This document shows, in pieces, positions 44,298-52,498 of a DNA stretch of 64,000 bases. The position numbers and the translations under genes were made by a program. Each line of letters starts with the position of its first letter. Positions within the stretch are counted from its first letter, which is position 1. The DNA lies in contig NZ_PUHY01000015.1 of assembly GCF_002967765.1 (NCBI RefSeq), positions 496,001 through 560,000 of the forward strand, read 5' to 3'. Origin of the DNA: Blastopirellula marina. Lineage in GTDB: Bacteria; Planctomycetota; Planctomycetia; Pirellulales; Pirellulaceae. A model generated the notes under the pieces. The model saw nothing but the letters and a program-made list of their open reading frames with translations, searched no databases and was not told the DNA's origin.

Positions 44298-44330
44298 ACC
44301 CGTAACTCGGTTGGAGTTACGGGTCTTTCT
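44298..44330 (+). terminator. Terminator of the tRNA-Val gene
   Basis: A ten-base-pair perfect stem (44298-44307 with 44315-44324) and a T-rich tail lie 9 bases after the tRNA 3' end. Confidence 0.85.
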
Positions 44331-44363
44331 ATGCGCTAATTGTTTGCTCAAGGATCTCCTGAC

Positions 44364-44624
44364 ATGGACGAACGCGAAGAACTGTTGAGTGCTGCCGTGG
44401 AAGAAAACGGGTTAGAGTCGATGGATGAACTCGTCGATCGTTTCGGCCCTGAGAGCTACGGAAACCACGAAGCAGTCGATCGAATCTACTTGGCCGAAGC
44501 AACTTGGAGCGAGCACGTTTCCGGACATCCTTCGATCTTGCTGGACGCCGAAGCCTTCGAAAAGGCATTGAGGATCAGCGAACTCATGGCGGAACTCTAC
44601 CAGCACATGGGTAACAAAGAGTAA
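44364..44624 (+). CDS. Small acidic protein of unknown function
   Basis: The protein has 86 residues from an ATG preceded by AGGA at a spacing of about 9. It is acidic and mostly helical (EREELLSAAVEENGLES, AFEKALRISELMAELYQHMG), with a central VDRIYLAEATWSEHV. It has no signal peptide or cysteine. I do not recognise it. It lies between a tRNA terminator and a cupin gene and may be a single-gene unit. The following 277 bases to the cupin gene hold no gene I can support. Confidence 0.7.
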   Translation: MDEREELLSAAVEENGLESMDELVDRFGPESYGNHEAVDRIYLAEATWSEHVSGHPSILLDAEAFEKALRISELMAELYQHMGNKE

Positions 44625-44901
44625 CGGTTGTTGACGGCACGGTTTTCGGAAGAGGTAACTGCCCTCCACCTTTGAGGCCAACGTTCTTTCTTAAGCCGTG
44701 CCAGGGCAGCCTTCTCAGTAGGCGTCTGGGGGATTATCCCGATTTTGAGGCGCTTTTCGCAACGGGCAGGTGGTAGACTCTTCTGCGTACCACCTTTCTG
44801 GCCCAAGGTGATCTACCCGCGCGCCGCTTAACCTACCTTTGCGGGTATTGGTTTCTTTTTGCTCGAGTGCATTCGGTATCAGACCTTAACAGGATCACCC
44901 C

Positions 44902-45381
44902 ATGAACACCGTGACCCGTCGCCTATTCTGGATCTCTTTGGTCGTGCTTGGCACCGTCAGCATGGTCAGTGCGCATGACGAGGGAGAGGGGGATCTCAAG
45001 GTAACGACGCTTGCCAAGTCGAGCGATGCTTGGGACGACAAACCGTTGCCACACTATCCGACCGGCCAGCCTGAAATTACCGTGTTGAAGATCATCATTC
45101 CGGAAGGTAAGAAAACGCCACTCCACTTTCACAGCGTGATCAACGCAGCTGTCCTGCAAAAGGGGGAGGTGGATGTTCACATGCCCGATGGTGAAATGAA
45201 GAAGCTTAAAGCGGGGGACGCGTTTATTGAGGTCGTCGACAAAGCCCACTGGGGCGTAAACGTTGGGAAGGGAGATGCTGAGTTCTTAGTGTTCTATGCC
45301 GGGGAAAAGGGAGAGCAAATTACCCAAATTCTGCATGGCGACGAGCAGCCACCTATCAACGACGCCCGCGAAAAGCCGTAA
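44902..45381 (+). CDS. Exported cupin-domain protein
   Basis: The protein has 159 residues with a signal peptide (to about residue 24, ending VSAHD). The cupin core shows TPLHFHSVINAAVLQKGEVDVHMPDG and the second cupin motif KKLKAGDAFIEVVDKAHWGVNVG. His residues in HFH and AHW are likely metal ligands. The C-terminal tail is polar. Single-domain exported cupins may bind small molecules or metals; the role here is unknown. AGGATC lies 6 bases before the ATG. Confidence 0.87.
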   Translation: MNTVTRRLFWISLVVLGTVSMVSAHDEGEGDLKVTTLAKSSDAWDDKPLPHYPTGQPEITVLKIIIPEGKKTPLHFHSVINAAVLQKGEVDVHMPDGEMKKLKAGDAFIEVVDKAHWGVNVGKGDAEFLVFYAGEKGEQITQILHGDEQPPINDAREKP

Positions 45382-45603
45382 CATCTTTTCAGTTCTCACG
45401 GCAACATTGTCAATCTAGCGAAAGAATGTCAATAGTTCTTTCGCCTGCCGATCGTACCGAATCGCCTACCCTCCTGCAGCCGATGGTCGATGCCTGTTAT
45501 GTTAATTTGGAAGAAGTCTTGCGCTATGAAGCGGACTTCAACTAGATGACAGACAGATCGATTGCCCATGAAAAGTTGGGCAGCAGAACGATAGGGTGCG
45601 AGT

Positions 45604-48207
45604 ATGGCGATGACCCCGATGATGCAGCAGTACCACGAAGCAAAGAATGCTTGTGGCGACGCGATTCTGCTGTTTCGCATGGGTGACTTCTACGAGTTGT
45701 TCAACGACGATGCGGTCACCGCGTCCAAGATTCTCGGGATGACGCTAACCAGCCGTGACAAAGGGGAGAATGCCACCCCAATGGCAGGCTTCCCGCATCA
45801 CCAGCTTGACTCCTACCTCGCAAAATTGATCCAGCAGGGTTACCGGGTCGGCATCTGCGATCAGGTCGAAGATCCCAAACAGGCCAAGGGAATCGTCAAA
45901 CGTGAGATCACCCGCATTCTTTCGCCCGGCACGTTGACAGATGACTCGTTGCTAAGTCCTAAGGAAAGCAATTACCTGGCGGCCGTACTGGTCGAAGGAG
46001 AGCAAGCCGGAATCAGTTGGATCGAACTTTCCACCGGTCGATTCCTGGCAGGCGTTTTTGAGTCGGCCCGTCTGTCGGACGAACTCGCGCGGATTGCTCC
46101 GTCGGAGTGCCTTCTTTCGGAGGGGACAAACGTTTTACCGAAGCATACTAATGGCCAGTTTCTCCATACGCAGCGCCCGGCCTGGGCCTTTGGAGGGAAA
46201 GCGGTCGACGAGAAGCTGACGAAGCACTTTGAGGTTAAAAGTCTCGATGGTTTTGGCTTTGAGGAAACCGATCGACTGGCCGTCCGAGCCGCAGGAGCCA
46301 TTCTCGATTACTTAAAAGAAACGCAGCGTGGTTCGCTGGAACATGTTCAATCGCTGATTCCTTATCGTCAGACCAACACCGTGGAAATCGATGAATCGAC
46401 GCGGCGTTCGCTCGAGTTGACACGCACTATTCGCGATCAACGACGCGATGGGACACTAATCTCGGTGCTCGATCGTTGTCGTACGCCGATGGGGAGCCGT
46501 CTCATGGCGGAGTGGCTCGCGAGTCCTTTGGCAGACGTTGGCCAAATTCAGCAGCGGCATGATGCGGTTGAAGAACTTAAGAACGATCTGCCACTCTCCG
46601 ACGCACTCGGGGAAGGTTTGGCCGGTGTCTACGATTTGCAGCGTCTGTTGACCCGCGTGACAACCGGACGTGCGAGCCCGCGCGATTTGAGCTTCGTTGG
46701 TCGAACCCTCTCGAAGCTGCCGCGGATTAAGGCGAAGGTAACTTCACGAAAAAGTAAACTTCTGTGTGAGATCGAAAGCCAAATCGATCTTTGTCCAGAA
46801 GTTCACGACAAGCTGATGGCCGCGTTAATCGAAGACTGCCCGCTGACCACGGCTGACGGTGGTTACATTCAAGATGGCTATCATGCCAAGCTTGACGAAC
46901 TGCGTGGCTTGGCGGCAGGCGGAAAGCAGTGGATTGCTAACTATCAGGCCGAAGAGAGCAAGAAGTCAGGCATCGCCAACATGAAGGTTGGTTTCAACAA
47001 GGTGTTTGGCTATTACATCGAAATCACCAATACGCACCGCGATAAGGTGCCGACTTATTTCCATCGTAAGCAAACGCTGAAGAACGCCGAACGATACATC
47101 ACGCCGGAGCTGAAAGAATACGAAGAGAAGGTGCTCAGCGCTGACGAAAAGGCGAAGTCGCTCGAGTACGACTTGTTTTCCGAACTGCGTGATTTAGTGC
47201 AGGATGCTGCCGATCGCCTACGCAAAACGGCCGTCGCGTTAGCGCAGCTCGATGCATTGGTCTCGCTTGGTAACCTGGCTCGCGATCGCAATTATTGCCG
47301 ACCGAAGATGGACGACGGAGCTGAACTGGCCATCGTCGATGGTCGACACCCGGTGCTCGACGTGACCGAGGAAGCAGGGACGTTTATTCCGAACGACACC
47401 ATGCTTGGCGGCGAGGTAGAAGACTTTGTCGCAATCATCACCGGCCCAAACATGGCAGGTAAAAGTACGTACATTCGTCAGGTCGGGCTGATTGCGATCA
47501 TGGCCCAGATCGGCAGCTTCGTACCGGCCCGCGAGGCGACGATTGGCGTGGTCGATCGCGTGTTTGCCCGCGTTGGCGCGAGCGATGAACTATCGCGTGG
47601 GCAAAGTACGTTTATGGTCGAGATGACCGAGACGGCGCGGATTCTCAACACGGCGACCTCGAAAAGCCTGGTGATCCTCGATGAAATCGGTCGTGGAACG
47701 AGCACGTACGACGGGGTTTCCTTGGCTTGGTCGATTGTGGAATACATCCACGACCGGATCGGCTGTCGGACGTTGTTCGCAACGCATTACCATGAACTGG
47801 CGGATCTTTCCCAGTCGCTTGATCATGTCATGAACTTGAACGTCGCCGTCAAAGAATGGGACGATAAGATCATCTTCTTACACAAGATCGTCGCAGGGGC
47901 CGCTGACAAGAGCTACGGGATTTATGTTGCCCGCTTAGCCGGTATTCCCAACGATGTGAATGAACGAGCCAAGCAGATTTTGGCGCAGCTGGAACAGGAA
48001 CATCTCGATCTGGAGGGGCAATCGAAGATTCGACCAAAACGAGATCGCCACCCTAAGTCCGATCTTCAGCTCACGCTGTTCGGGCCGAGCGAACACCCAG
48101 TGGTGGAAGAGATTCGCCAGGCCGACCTCAGCGGCATGACGCCACTGGACGCGTTTCAAAAGCTGATCCAGTGGCAGACTGACCTCAAAAAGAAACCGAA
48201 GGAATAG
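45604..48207 (+). CDS. mutS: DNA mismatch repair protein MutS
   Basis: MutS recognises mismatches and starts repair. The 867-residue protein has the N-terminal mismatch-binding domain with the F-x-E motif (F29-Y-E31), connector, core and clamp domains, and a C-terminal ATPase with Walker A GPNMAGKST starting at residue 614. Walker B follows in LVILDEIGRGTSTYDG, and the helix-turn-helix dimerisation region is intact. It ends with the Lys-rich tail. A good ATG start lacks an obvious ribosome site. Its stop is one base from the stop of the converging sulfatase gene. Confidence 0.97.
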   Translation: MAMTPMMQQYHEAKNACGDAILLFRMGDFYELFNDDAVTASKILGMTLTSRDKGENATPMAGFPHHQLDSYLAKLIQQGYRVGICDQVEDPKQAKGIVKREITRILSPGTLTDDSLLSPKESNYLAAVLVEGEQAGISWIELSTGRFLAGVFESARLSDELARIAPSECLLSEGTNVLPKHTNGQFLHTQRPAWAFGGKAVDEKLTKHFEVKSLDGFGFEETDRLAVRAAGAILDYLKETQRGSLEHVQSLIPYRQTNTVEIDESTRRSLELTRTIRDQRRDGTLISVLDRCRTPMGSRLMAEWLASPLADVGQIQQRHDAVEELKNDLPLSDALGEGLAGVYDLQRLLTRVTTGRASPRDLSFVGRTLSKLPRIKAKVTSRKSKLLCEIESQIDLCPEVHDKLMAALIEDCPLTTADGGYIQDGYHAKLDELRGLAAGGKQWIANYQAEESKKSGIANMKVGFNKVFGYYIEITNTHRDKVPTYFHRKQTLKNAERYITPELKEYEEKVLSADEKAKSLEYDLFSELRDLVQDAADRLRKTAVALAQLDALVSLGNLARDRNYCRPKMDDGAELAIVDGRHPVLDVTEEAGTFIPNDTMLGGEVEDFVAIITGPNMAGKSTYIRQVGLIAIMAQIGSFVPAREATIGVVDRVFARVGASDELSRGQSTFMVEMTETARILNTATSKSLVILDEIGRGTSTYDGVSLAWSIVEYIHDRIGCRTLFATHYHELADLSQSLDHVMNLNVAVKEWDDKIIFLHKIVAGAADKSYGIYVARLAGIPNDVNERAKQILAQLEQEHLDLEGQSKIRPKRDRHPKSDLQLTLFGPSEHPVVEEIRQADLSGMTPLDAFQKLIQWQTDLKKKPKE

Positions 48208-48208
48208 C

Positions 48209-49645
48209 TTACTTGGCTGCCGTTTCGCGATGGGTCGGCAGCTTGGCTTTGGTTTCCTGTCTCCACGCTTCGAGCTTGGCGTGCAGTTTCTTAACGAGTT
48301 CTGGATGCTGCTCAGCAAGGTTCTGCGTCTCACCGATATCGTCACGAAGGTTGTACAACTCCAGGTGACCATCTTCGTAGAACTCGGCCAGTTTCCAGTC
48401 GCCGTCACGAACTGCCGCCGACGGCGAGCCTCCTTGATTGCCGTAATGTGGATAGTGCCAGAAGATTGGCCCACGCTCGATTGATTGCCCTTCAAGTACG
48501 GGCGCGAAGCTCATTCCGTCGATGGTCACATTTTGGGGGGCAGCAATACCAGCGATCTCGAGCATCGTGGGAAAGAAGTCGACACTGCTGATGTACTGAT
48601 CGGTAACGGTGTCTGCCTTCGTTACGCCTGGCCAGCGGACGATCATCGGTTCGCGGATGCCCCCTTCGTAAATCCAACCCTTGCCGCCCCGTAGGGGCAA
48701 ATTGCTGGTCGGATGTCCTTCAGAGGTCGAGAGTCCACCGTTATCGGACATAAAGATGACCACGGTATCTTTCTCGAGTCCAAGATCATCAACGGCCGTA
48801 AGGACCTTGCCCACGGCTTGATCCATGGCTTCGACCATGCCGGCATATACGGCGTGCTCTTGGACGAGGCGAACTTTACGTTCCCCTTCCTGCCCCCAGA
48901 TTTCGCCATGCTTTAAGGTCTTCTTCTTTTCGAGGTATTTCTGCTTTAGATCCTCCCGGGACATCAACGGCGTATGGACGGAGTAAAAGGAGAGGTATGC
49001 CAGAAACGGCTCGTCCTTATGTTCGGTCATGAACTTCACCGTTTCGGTCGCCAGGCGATCGGGGAGGTGTTCGCCGTCAGGTCCGTCTTCTAAGCGAGGA
49101 TTTCCATACGGTGAAAAGTACTTCTTTCCGCCATACGGACCACCGCGGTCGATGCCACCTTGATTGACATCGAAGCCTTGGTTTTCTGGAAAGTACTTCT
49201 CGCTTCCCAAATGCCATTTGCCGGCAAAGAACGTTGCATAGCCATTTGCCTTTAAGACTTCGGCAATCGTGACTTCATCCAAAGCAAGTTGCATCTCGTA
49301 GTTGGCTGGCAACATTTTTGTCTTGCGATTCCAGCGTTCTGGCTGCGGCGCGCCGATGTAGTCGGTGATGCCGGTTCTCGTAGGATAACGGCCGGTCATG
49401 ATACTGGCTCGCGTGGGTGAGCAAACCTGGCAGGCCGCGTACGCGTTGGTAAATCGCAGGCCAGTCTTCGCTAGCTGGTCAACGTTGGGAGTTTCGTAGA
49501 ACGAACTGCCATAGACGCCAATGTCGGTCCAGCCGAGATCATCGACAAGGAAGAAGACAAAATTAGGCTTTCGCTGGTCCGCTTCCGCAGTGAGCGGGAC
49601 AAGGACAACGGTCAACAACGCGAGTGCAGAGAGAAGCGTGCGCAT
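48209..49645 (-). CDS. Exported sulfatase (Cys-type formylglycine)
   Basis: The protein has 478 residues with a signal peptide ending TAEAD near residue 23. The metal-binding LVDDLGW has Asp35 and Asp36. The sulfatase signature is C75-S-P-T-R79 followed by ASIMTGR, in which C75 would be turned into formylglycine. MSDNGG and the C-terminal MGE-like regions complete the fold. It resembles family S1 arylsulfatases, abundant in planctomycetes for use of sulfated algal polysaccharides. Substrate is not predictable from this sequence. A maturation enzyme gene is not in the window. It lies downstream of the epimerase/dehydrogenase pair on the same strand. Confidence 0.94.
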   Translation of the reverse strand: MRTLLSALALLTVVLVPLTAEADQRKPNFVFFLVDDLGWTDIGVYGSSFYETPNVDQLAKTGLRFTNAYAACQVCSPTRASIMTGRYPTRTGITDYIGAPQPERWNRKTKMLPANYEMQLALDEVTIAEVLKANGYATFFAGKWHLGSEKYFPENQGFDVNQGGIDRGGPYGGKKYFSPYGNPRLEDGPDGEHLPDRLATETVKFMTEHKDEPFLAYLSFYSVHTPLMSREDLKQKYLEKKKTLKHGEIWGQEGERKVRLVQEHAVYAGMVEAMDQAVGKVLTAVDDLGLEKDTVVIFMSDNGGLSTSEGHPTSNLPLRGGKGWIYEGGIREPMIVRWPGVTKADTVTDQYISSVDFFPTMLEIAGIAAPQNVTIDGMSFAPVLEGQSIERGPIFWHYPHYGNQGGSPSAAVRDGDWKLAEFYEDGHLELYNLRDDIGETQNLAEQHPELVKKLHAKLEAWRQETKAKLPTHRETAAK

Positions 49646-49758
49646 GAGGACAAGACTTCCTGGAAGGATAGGCGGGAATGTGGAGGGTTTATTTTCGTTA
49701 ACCCTCGGTTGTACGTCAAATTAGCCGCGAATTGGTCGGCCGCAGAGGCGGGGTTCAG

Positions 49759-50997
49759 TTATCGCAGGCGATACGGTTTGGGATCGACGTGCGGCTGCAA
49801 ATTGTCGAGTAATTCCCAGGCCAGCTTGCCGGTCGCTGCCCCCATCGAAAGTCCCAACATGCCATGACCTGCGGAGATAATCACGTTGCCATATTTCGGT
49901 GCAAAGTCGATGTACGGCAGATCGTCCGGTGTCATCGGACGCCAACCGTACCATTCTTCGTATGTCTCTTCGGTGAATGGATCTTTTAGGTACTGTTTGG
50001 CGCCTTTCTTCAGCAAGGCCAAACGCTTTCGGTTGACCGTCGCATCGTAACCTCCAAATTCCATCGTCGAACCGAGGCGATAACCATCGTTAAATGGAGT
50101 AACGCCGACACGGCTTTCTTCGAGTAGCATCGGAATCTTCGGACAGATCTCGGGACGGGCCATCGTGATCGAGTAGCCTTTGCCGGGCTGAATGCGAAGC
50201 GTGCAACCCAACTCGCGATTGAAGAAAGGACTCCACGAGCCCGTTGCCAAGACGTATCGATCGGCTGCGATTTCACCTTGATCGGTTTGAATCGCACGCA
50301 ATTTGTTCCCCTCGCCCACGAGTCCGGTTACTTTGTGCTGTTCAAGGATCTTCACACCAAGTCGGTCGAGGACCGTTCGCCACGAGCTTAATAGGCGATC
50401 AGGGCGGAGGTGGGCGTCGTTCTCATAATGCCACGCCCCAAACACGTCATCTTTGAGAGCGGGTTCTAACTTCTGCAAGCCGCCATCGCAGTGCGGCACA
50501 GCAGGCAAATCAAAGTCCTTGGCTAACCAATCGTTAATAGGGGCGAACTCGTCGAAGTGTTTCTTCTCGCGGAACACAAACAGGAGGCCGCGTTTCTCCC
50601 AATTGCATTCTAAGTACTCCGTTTCGATCAATGTTTCGTACAAACGTCGCGAGGAGTCGAGCAAGGCGTGCTTGCCGCGGGCCGCGGCTTTCATTTGAGT
50701 TTCGTTACAGTTCCACCAGAACCGCAGTAAGAAACTCCATAACGCAGGTGATAAGCGTGGCCGGATATAGAACGGCGATTCGCTGCTCATCATCGACTTC
50801 ATCGTCGGACCAATGAGCCCTGGCATCGGAATTGGCGGGACGTGACTGGGGGAAATATAGCCGCAGTTCGCATGCGAGCAGGCGCCGCCGTGACGTCCTT
50901 GATCGACGATGGTGACTTCGTGTCCAGCTTTGGCGAGGAAGTAAGCCGCCGCGGTCCCGACGACTCCGCCGCCAATCACAAGGGTGTGGGTACTCAA
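49759..50997 (-). CDS. FAD-dependent D-amino acid dehydrogenase (DadA-like; candidate D-hydroxyproline dehydrogenase)
   Basis: The protein has 412 residues. The N-terminal FAD Rossmann loop is GGGVVGTAAAYFLAKAGHEVTIVD, and the C-terminal part has VISAGHGMLGLSMGAATGKL and RPMTPDDLPYID, typical of the DAO/DadA family. The gene lies 56 bases downstream of a hydroxyproline-type epimerase on the same strand. In known hydroxyproline catabolism the epimerase makes cis-4-hydroxy-D-proline, which a DadA-like enzyme oxidises, so that role is the best guess. The later enzymes (pyrroline-hydroxycarboxylate deaminase, KGSA dehydrogenase) are not here. Confidence 0.85.
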   Translation of the reverse strand: MSTHTLVIGGGVVGTAAAYFLAKAGHEVTIVDQGRHGGACSHANCGYISPSHVPPIPMPGLIGPTMKSMMSSESPFYIRPRLSPALWSFLLRFWWNCNETQMKAAARGKHALLDSSRRLYETLIETEYLECNWEKRGLLFVFREKKHFDEFAPINDWLAKDFDLPAVPHCDGGLQKLEPALKDDVFGAWHYENDAHLRPDRLLSSWRTVLDRLGVKILEQHKVTGLVGEGNKLRAIQTDQGEIAADRYVLATGSWSPFFNRELGCTLRIQPGKGYSITMARPEICPKIPMLLEESRVGVTPFNDGYRLGSTMEFGGYDATVNRKRLALLKKGAKQYLKDPFTEETYEEWYGWRPMTPDDLPYIDFAPKYGNVIISAGHGMLGLSMGAATGKLAWELLDNLQPHVDPKPYRLR

Positions 50998-51053
50998 GGT
51001 GGGATTCTTTCCGAGTCAGTTACTTCGATGCAGCAAGGTGAGAAACAGGAATC

Positions 51054-52025
51054 TTAGCTTTCGCCCAAGTTGTGTCGAAAGCCGAAAGTTAGGGGGTCGA
51101 TTGGATCGATCACCACCTTCGTCTCCGCCGTTACGAAGGCCTCGCCCATGATGCGGGGGATGATCTTATCACCGCTCGATTGGTAAGTTCCTTCGAACAT
51201 GCTTCCAGTGACCGAGGCTTGACGCCAAGTATCGCCGGGAGCCAGTTTGCCGGACGCAGCCAGGCAGGCCAGTTTGGCACTGGTGCCGGTACCGCAGGGG
51301 GATCGATCATACTCGCCACCTGGGCAGTATACGTAATTCACCGCGTCAGCATCTTCGCGGTTCGGAGGACCGACCAATTCAATGTGGTCGATGACACCTC
51401 CATCCGCTCCGCCAATCCCTTCCGAGTCGAGTGTCTGACGGATTTCCCGACTACACAACCGCAGTTGCTCGAGATTGTCCATCGAGATTTCGAGCCCGTG
51501 ATCGTTGCACAAATAGAACCAGTTGCCACCGAAAGCGATGTCACCGGTCAACTCGCCGAAGTTGGGTGTTTGAATCGCCACCGTTTCGCGGTAACGGTAG
51601 CTGGGAACGTTAGCGAACGAAACTCGATTGTCTTCGTGAAGCGTGAAAACGACATCGCCGGCGATCGTTTCTAGAAGGTGATCACCGGGAGAGATGTTCC
51701 CAAGGTAAGCCAACGTCGCGGCGACTCCAATCGTGCCGTGCCCACACATCCCGAGATAGCCAACGTTGTTGAAGAAGACGACCCTGGCAACCGCTTCGGA
51801 GTTTTCTGGTTGGAGAAGCAGAGCCCCGACCATCGCTTCGTAACCGCGCGGTTCATGCGTGAGAGCGGTGCGAACCCAATCGTGCTCTTCCGACAATTCG
51901 GCGATCTGCTCAGCGATGGTTTCGCCCGACAACGAAGGTGCCCCGCCAATGATAGTGCGGGTCGGTTCACCCCCCGTATGGGAGTCGATCACGCTCAACT
52001 CAATTCGATCAGTCGGCAAAGGCAT
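51054..52025 (-). CDS. 4-hydroxyproline 2-epimerase / proline racemase family
   Basis: The protein has 323 residues from the ATG at 52025. Longer in-frame starts would add about 90 residues unlike the family. The two catalytic cysteines are C94 in GMCGHGTIG and C244 in DRSPCGTGTS. Both being Cys indicates a racemase/epimerase rather than a dehydratase, where one is Thr. The IDSHTGGEPTR substrate loop near the start is characteristic. It is paired with a DadA-like gene on the same strand, which favours 4-hydroxyproline over proline as substrate. It is the first gene of a probable two- or three-gene unit. Confidence 0.9.
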   Translation of the reverse strand: MPLPTDRIELSVIDSHTGGEPTRTIIGGAPSLSGETIAEQIAELSEEHDWVRTALTHEPRGYEAMVGALLLQPENSEAVARVVFFNNVGYLGMCGHGTIGVAATLAYLGNISPGDHLLETIAGDVVFTLHEDNRVSFANVPSYRYRETVAIQTPNFGELTGDIAFGGNWFYLCNDHGLEISMDNLEQLRLCSREIRQTLDSEGIGGADGGVIDHIELVGPPNREDADAVNYVYCPGGEYDRSPCGTGTSAKLACLAASGKLAPGDTWRQASVTGSMFEGTYQSSGDKIIPRIMGEAFVTAETKVVIDPIDPLTFGFRHNLGES

Positions 52026-52498
52026 GCTGCGGTTCCCAGGTGGCAGAGGCAAAGCAATCGAGGACGAATCAAACCGTATATCATAAGGCGCAAAGCAGCT
52101 AAATCGAAACGGGGTAACGGTGACATGAAGAAGCGAAATTCGCCATCGGCTTCCCAAACAACACCGAGAATGTGGAAGAACGTTAACTGCCAAGCCGACC
52201 AGGAAGGGTAAGCAATTAGGTAAGCCGAAATTCCAGTTCGATTTCACAGAATAGTCGCTGATATCAATGCGATTTGTGGTCCGAGGAAAACTAATTGTCA
52301 TCTACGGACTCACTACCGGTTGCCACGAACGTCCCAGTTTCCCGGCAAATTCGGATCAATCAACCTTTTAGGAACCCACATTTCGGCATAAAGTGGCTCT
52401 AGAAATAACCTTTCAACAACCGCGATTGACCCTCACCTCATCTTTTCCCGCGTTAAACCGTAGACACCAAGCAAGTTCTACGAAGTCAGGTATTTGTC

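Noticed and set aside
44597-44806. Minus-strand open frame after the small acidic gene
   Set aside because: Lys/Arg/Pro-rich, no ribosome site and partly overlaps a supported gene; likely chance.
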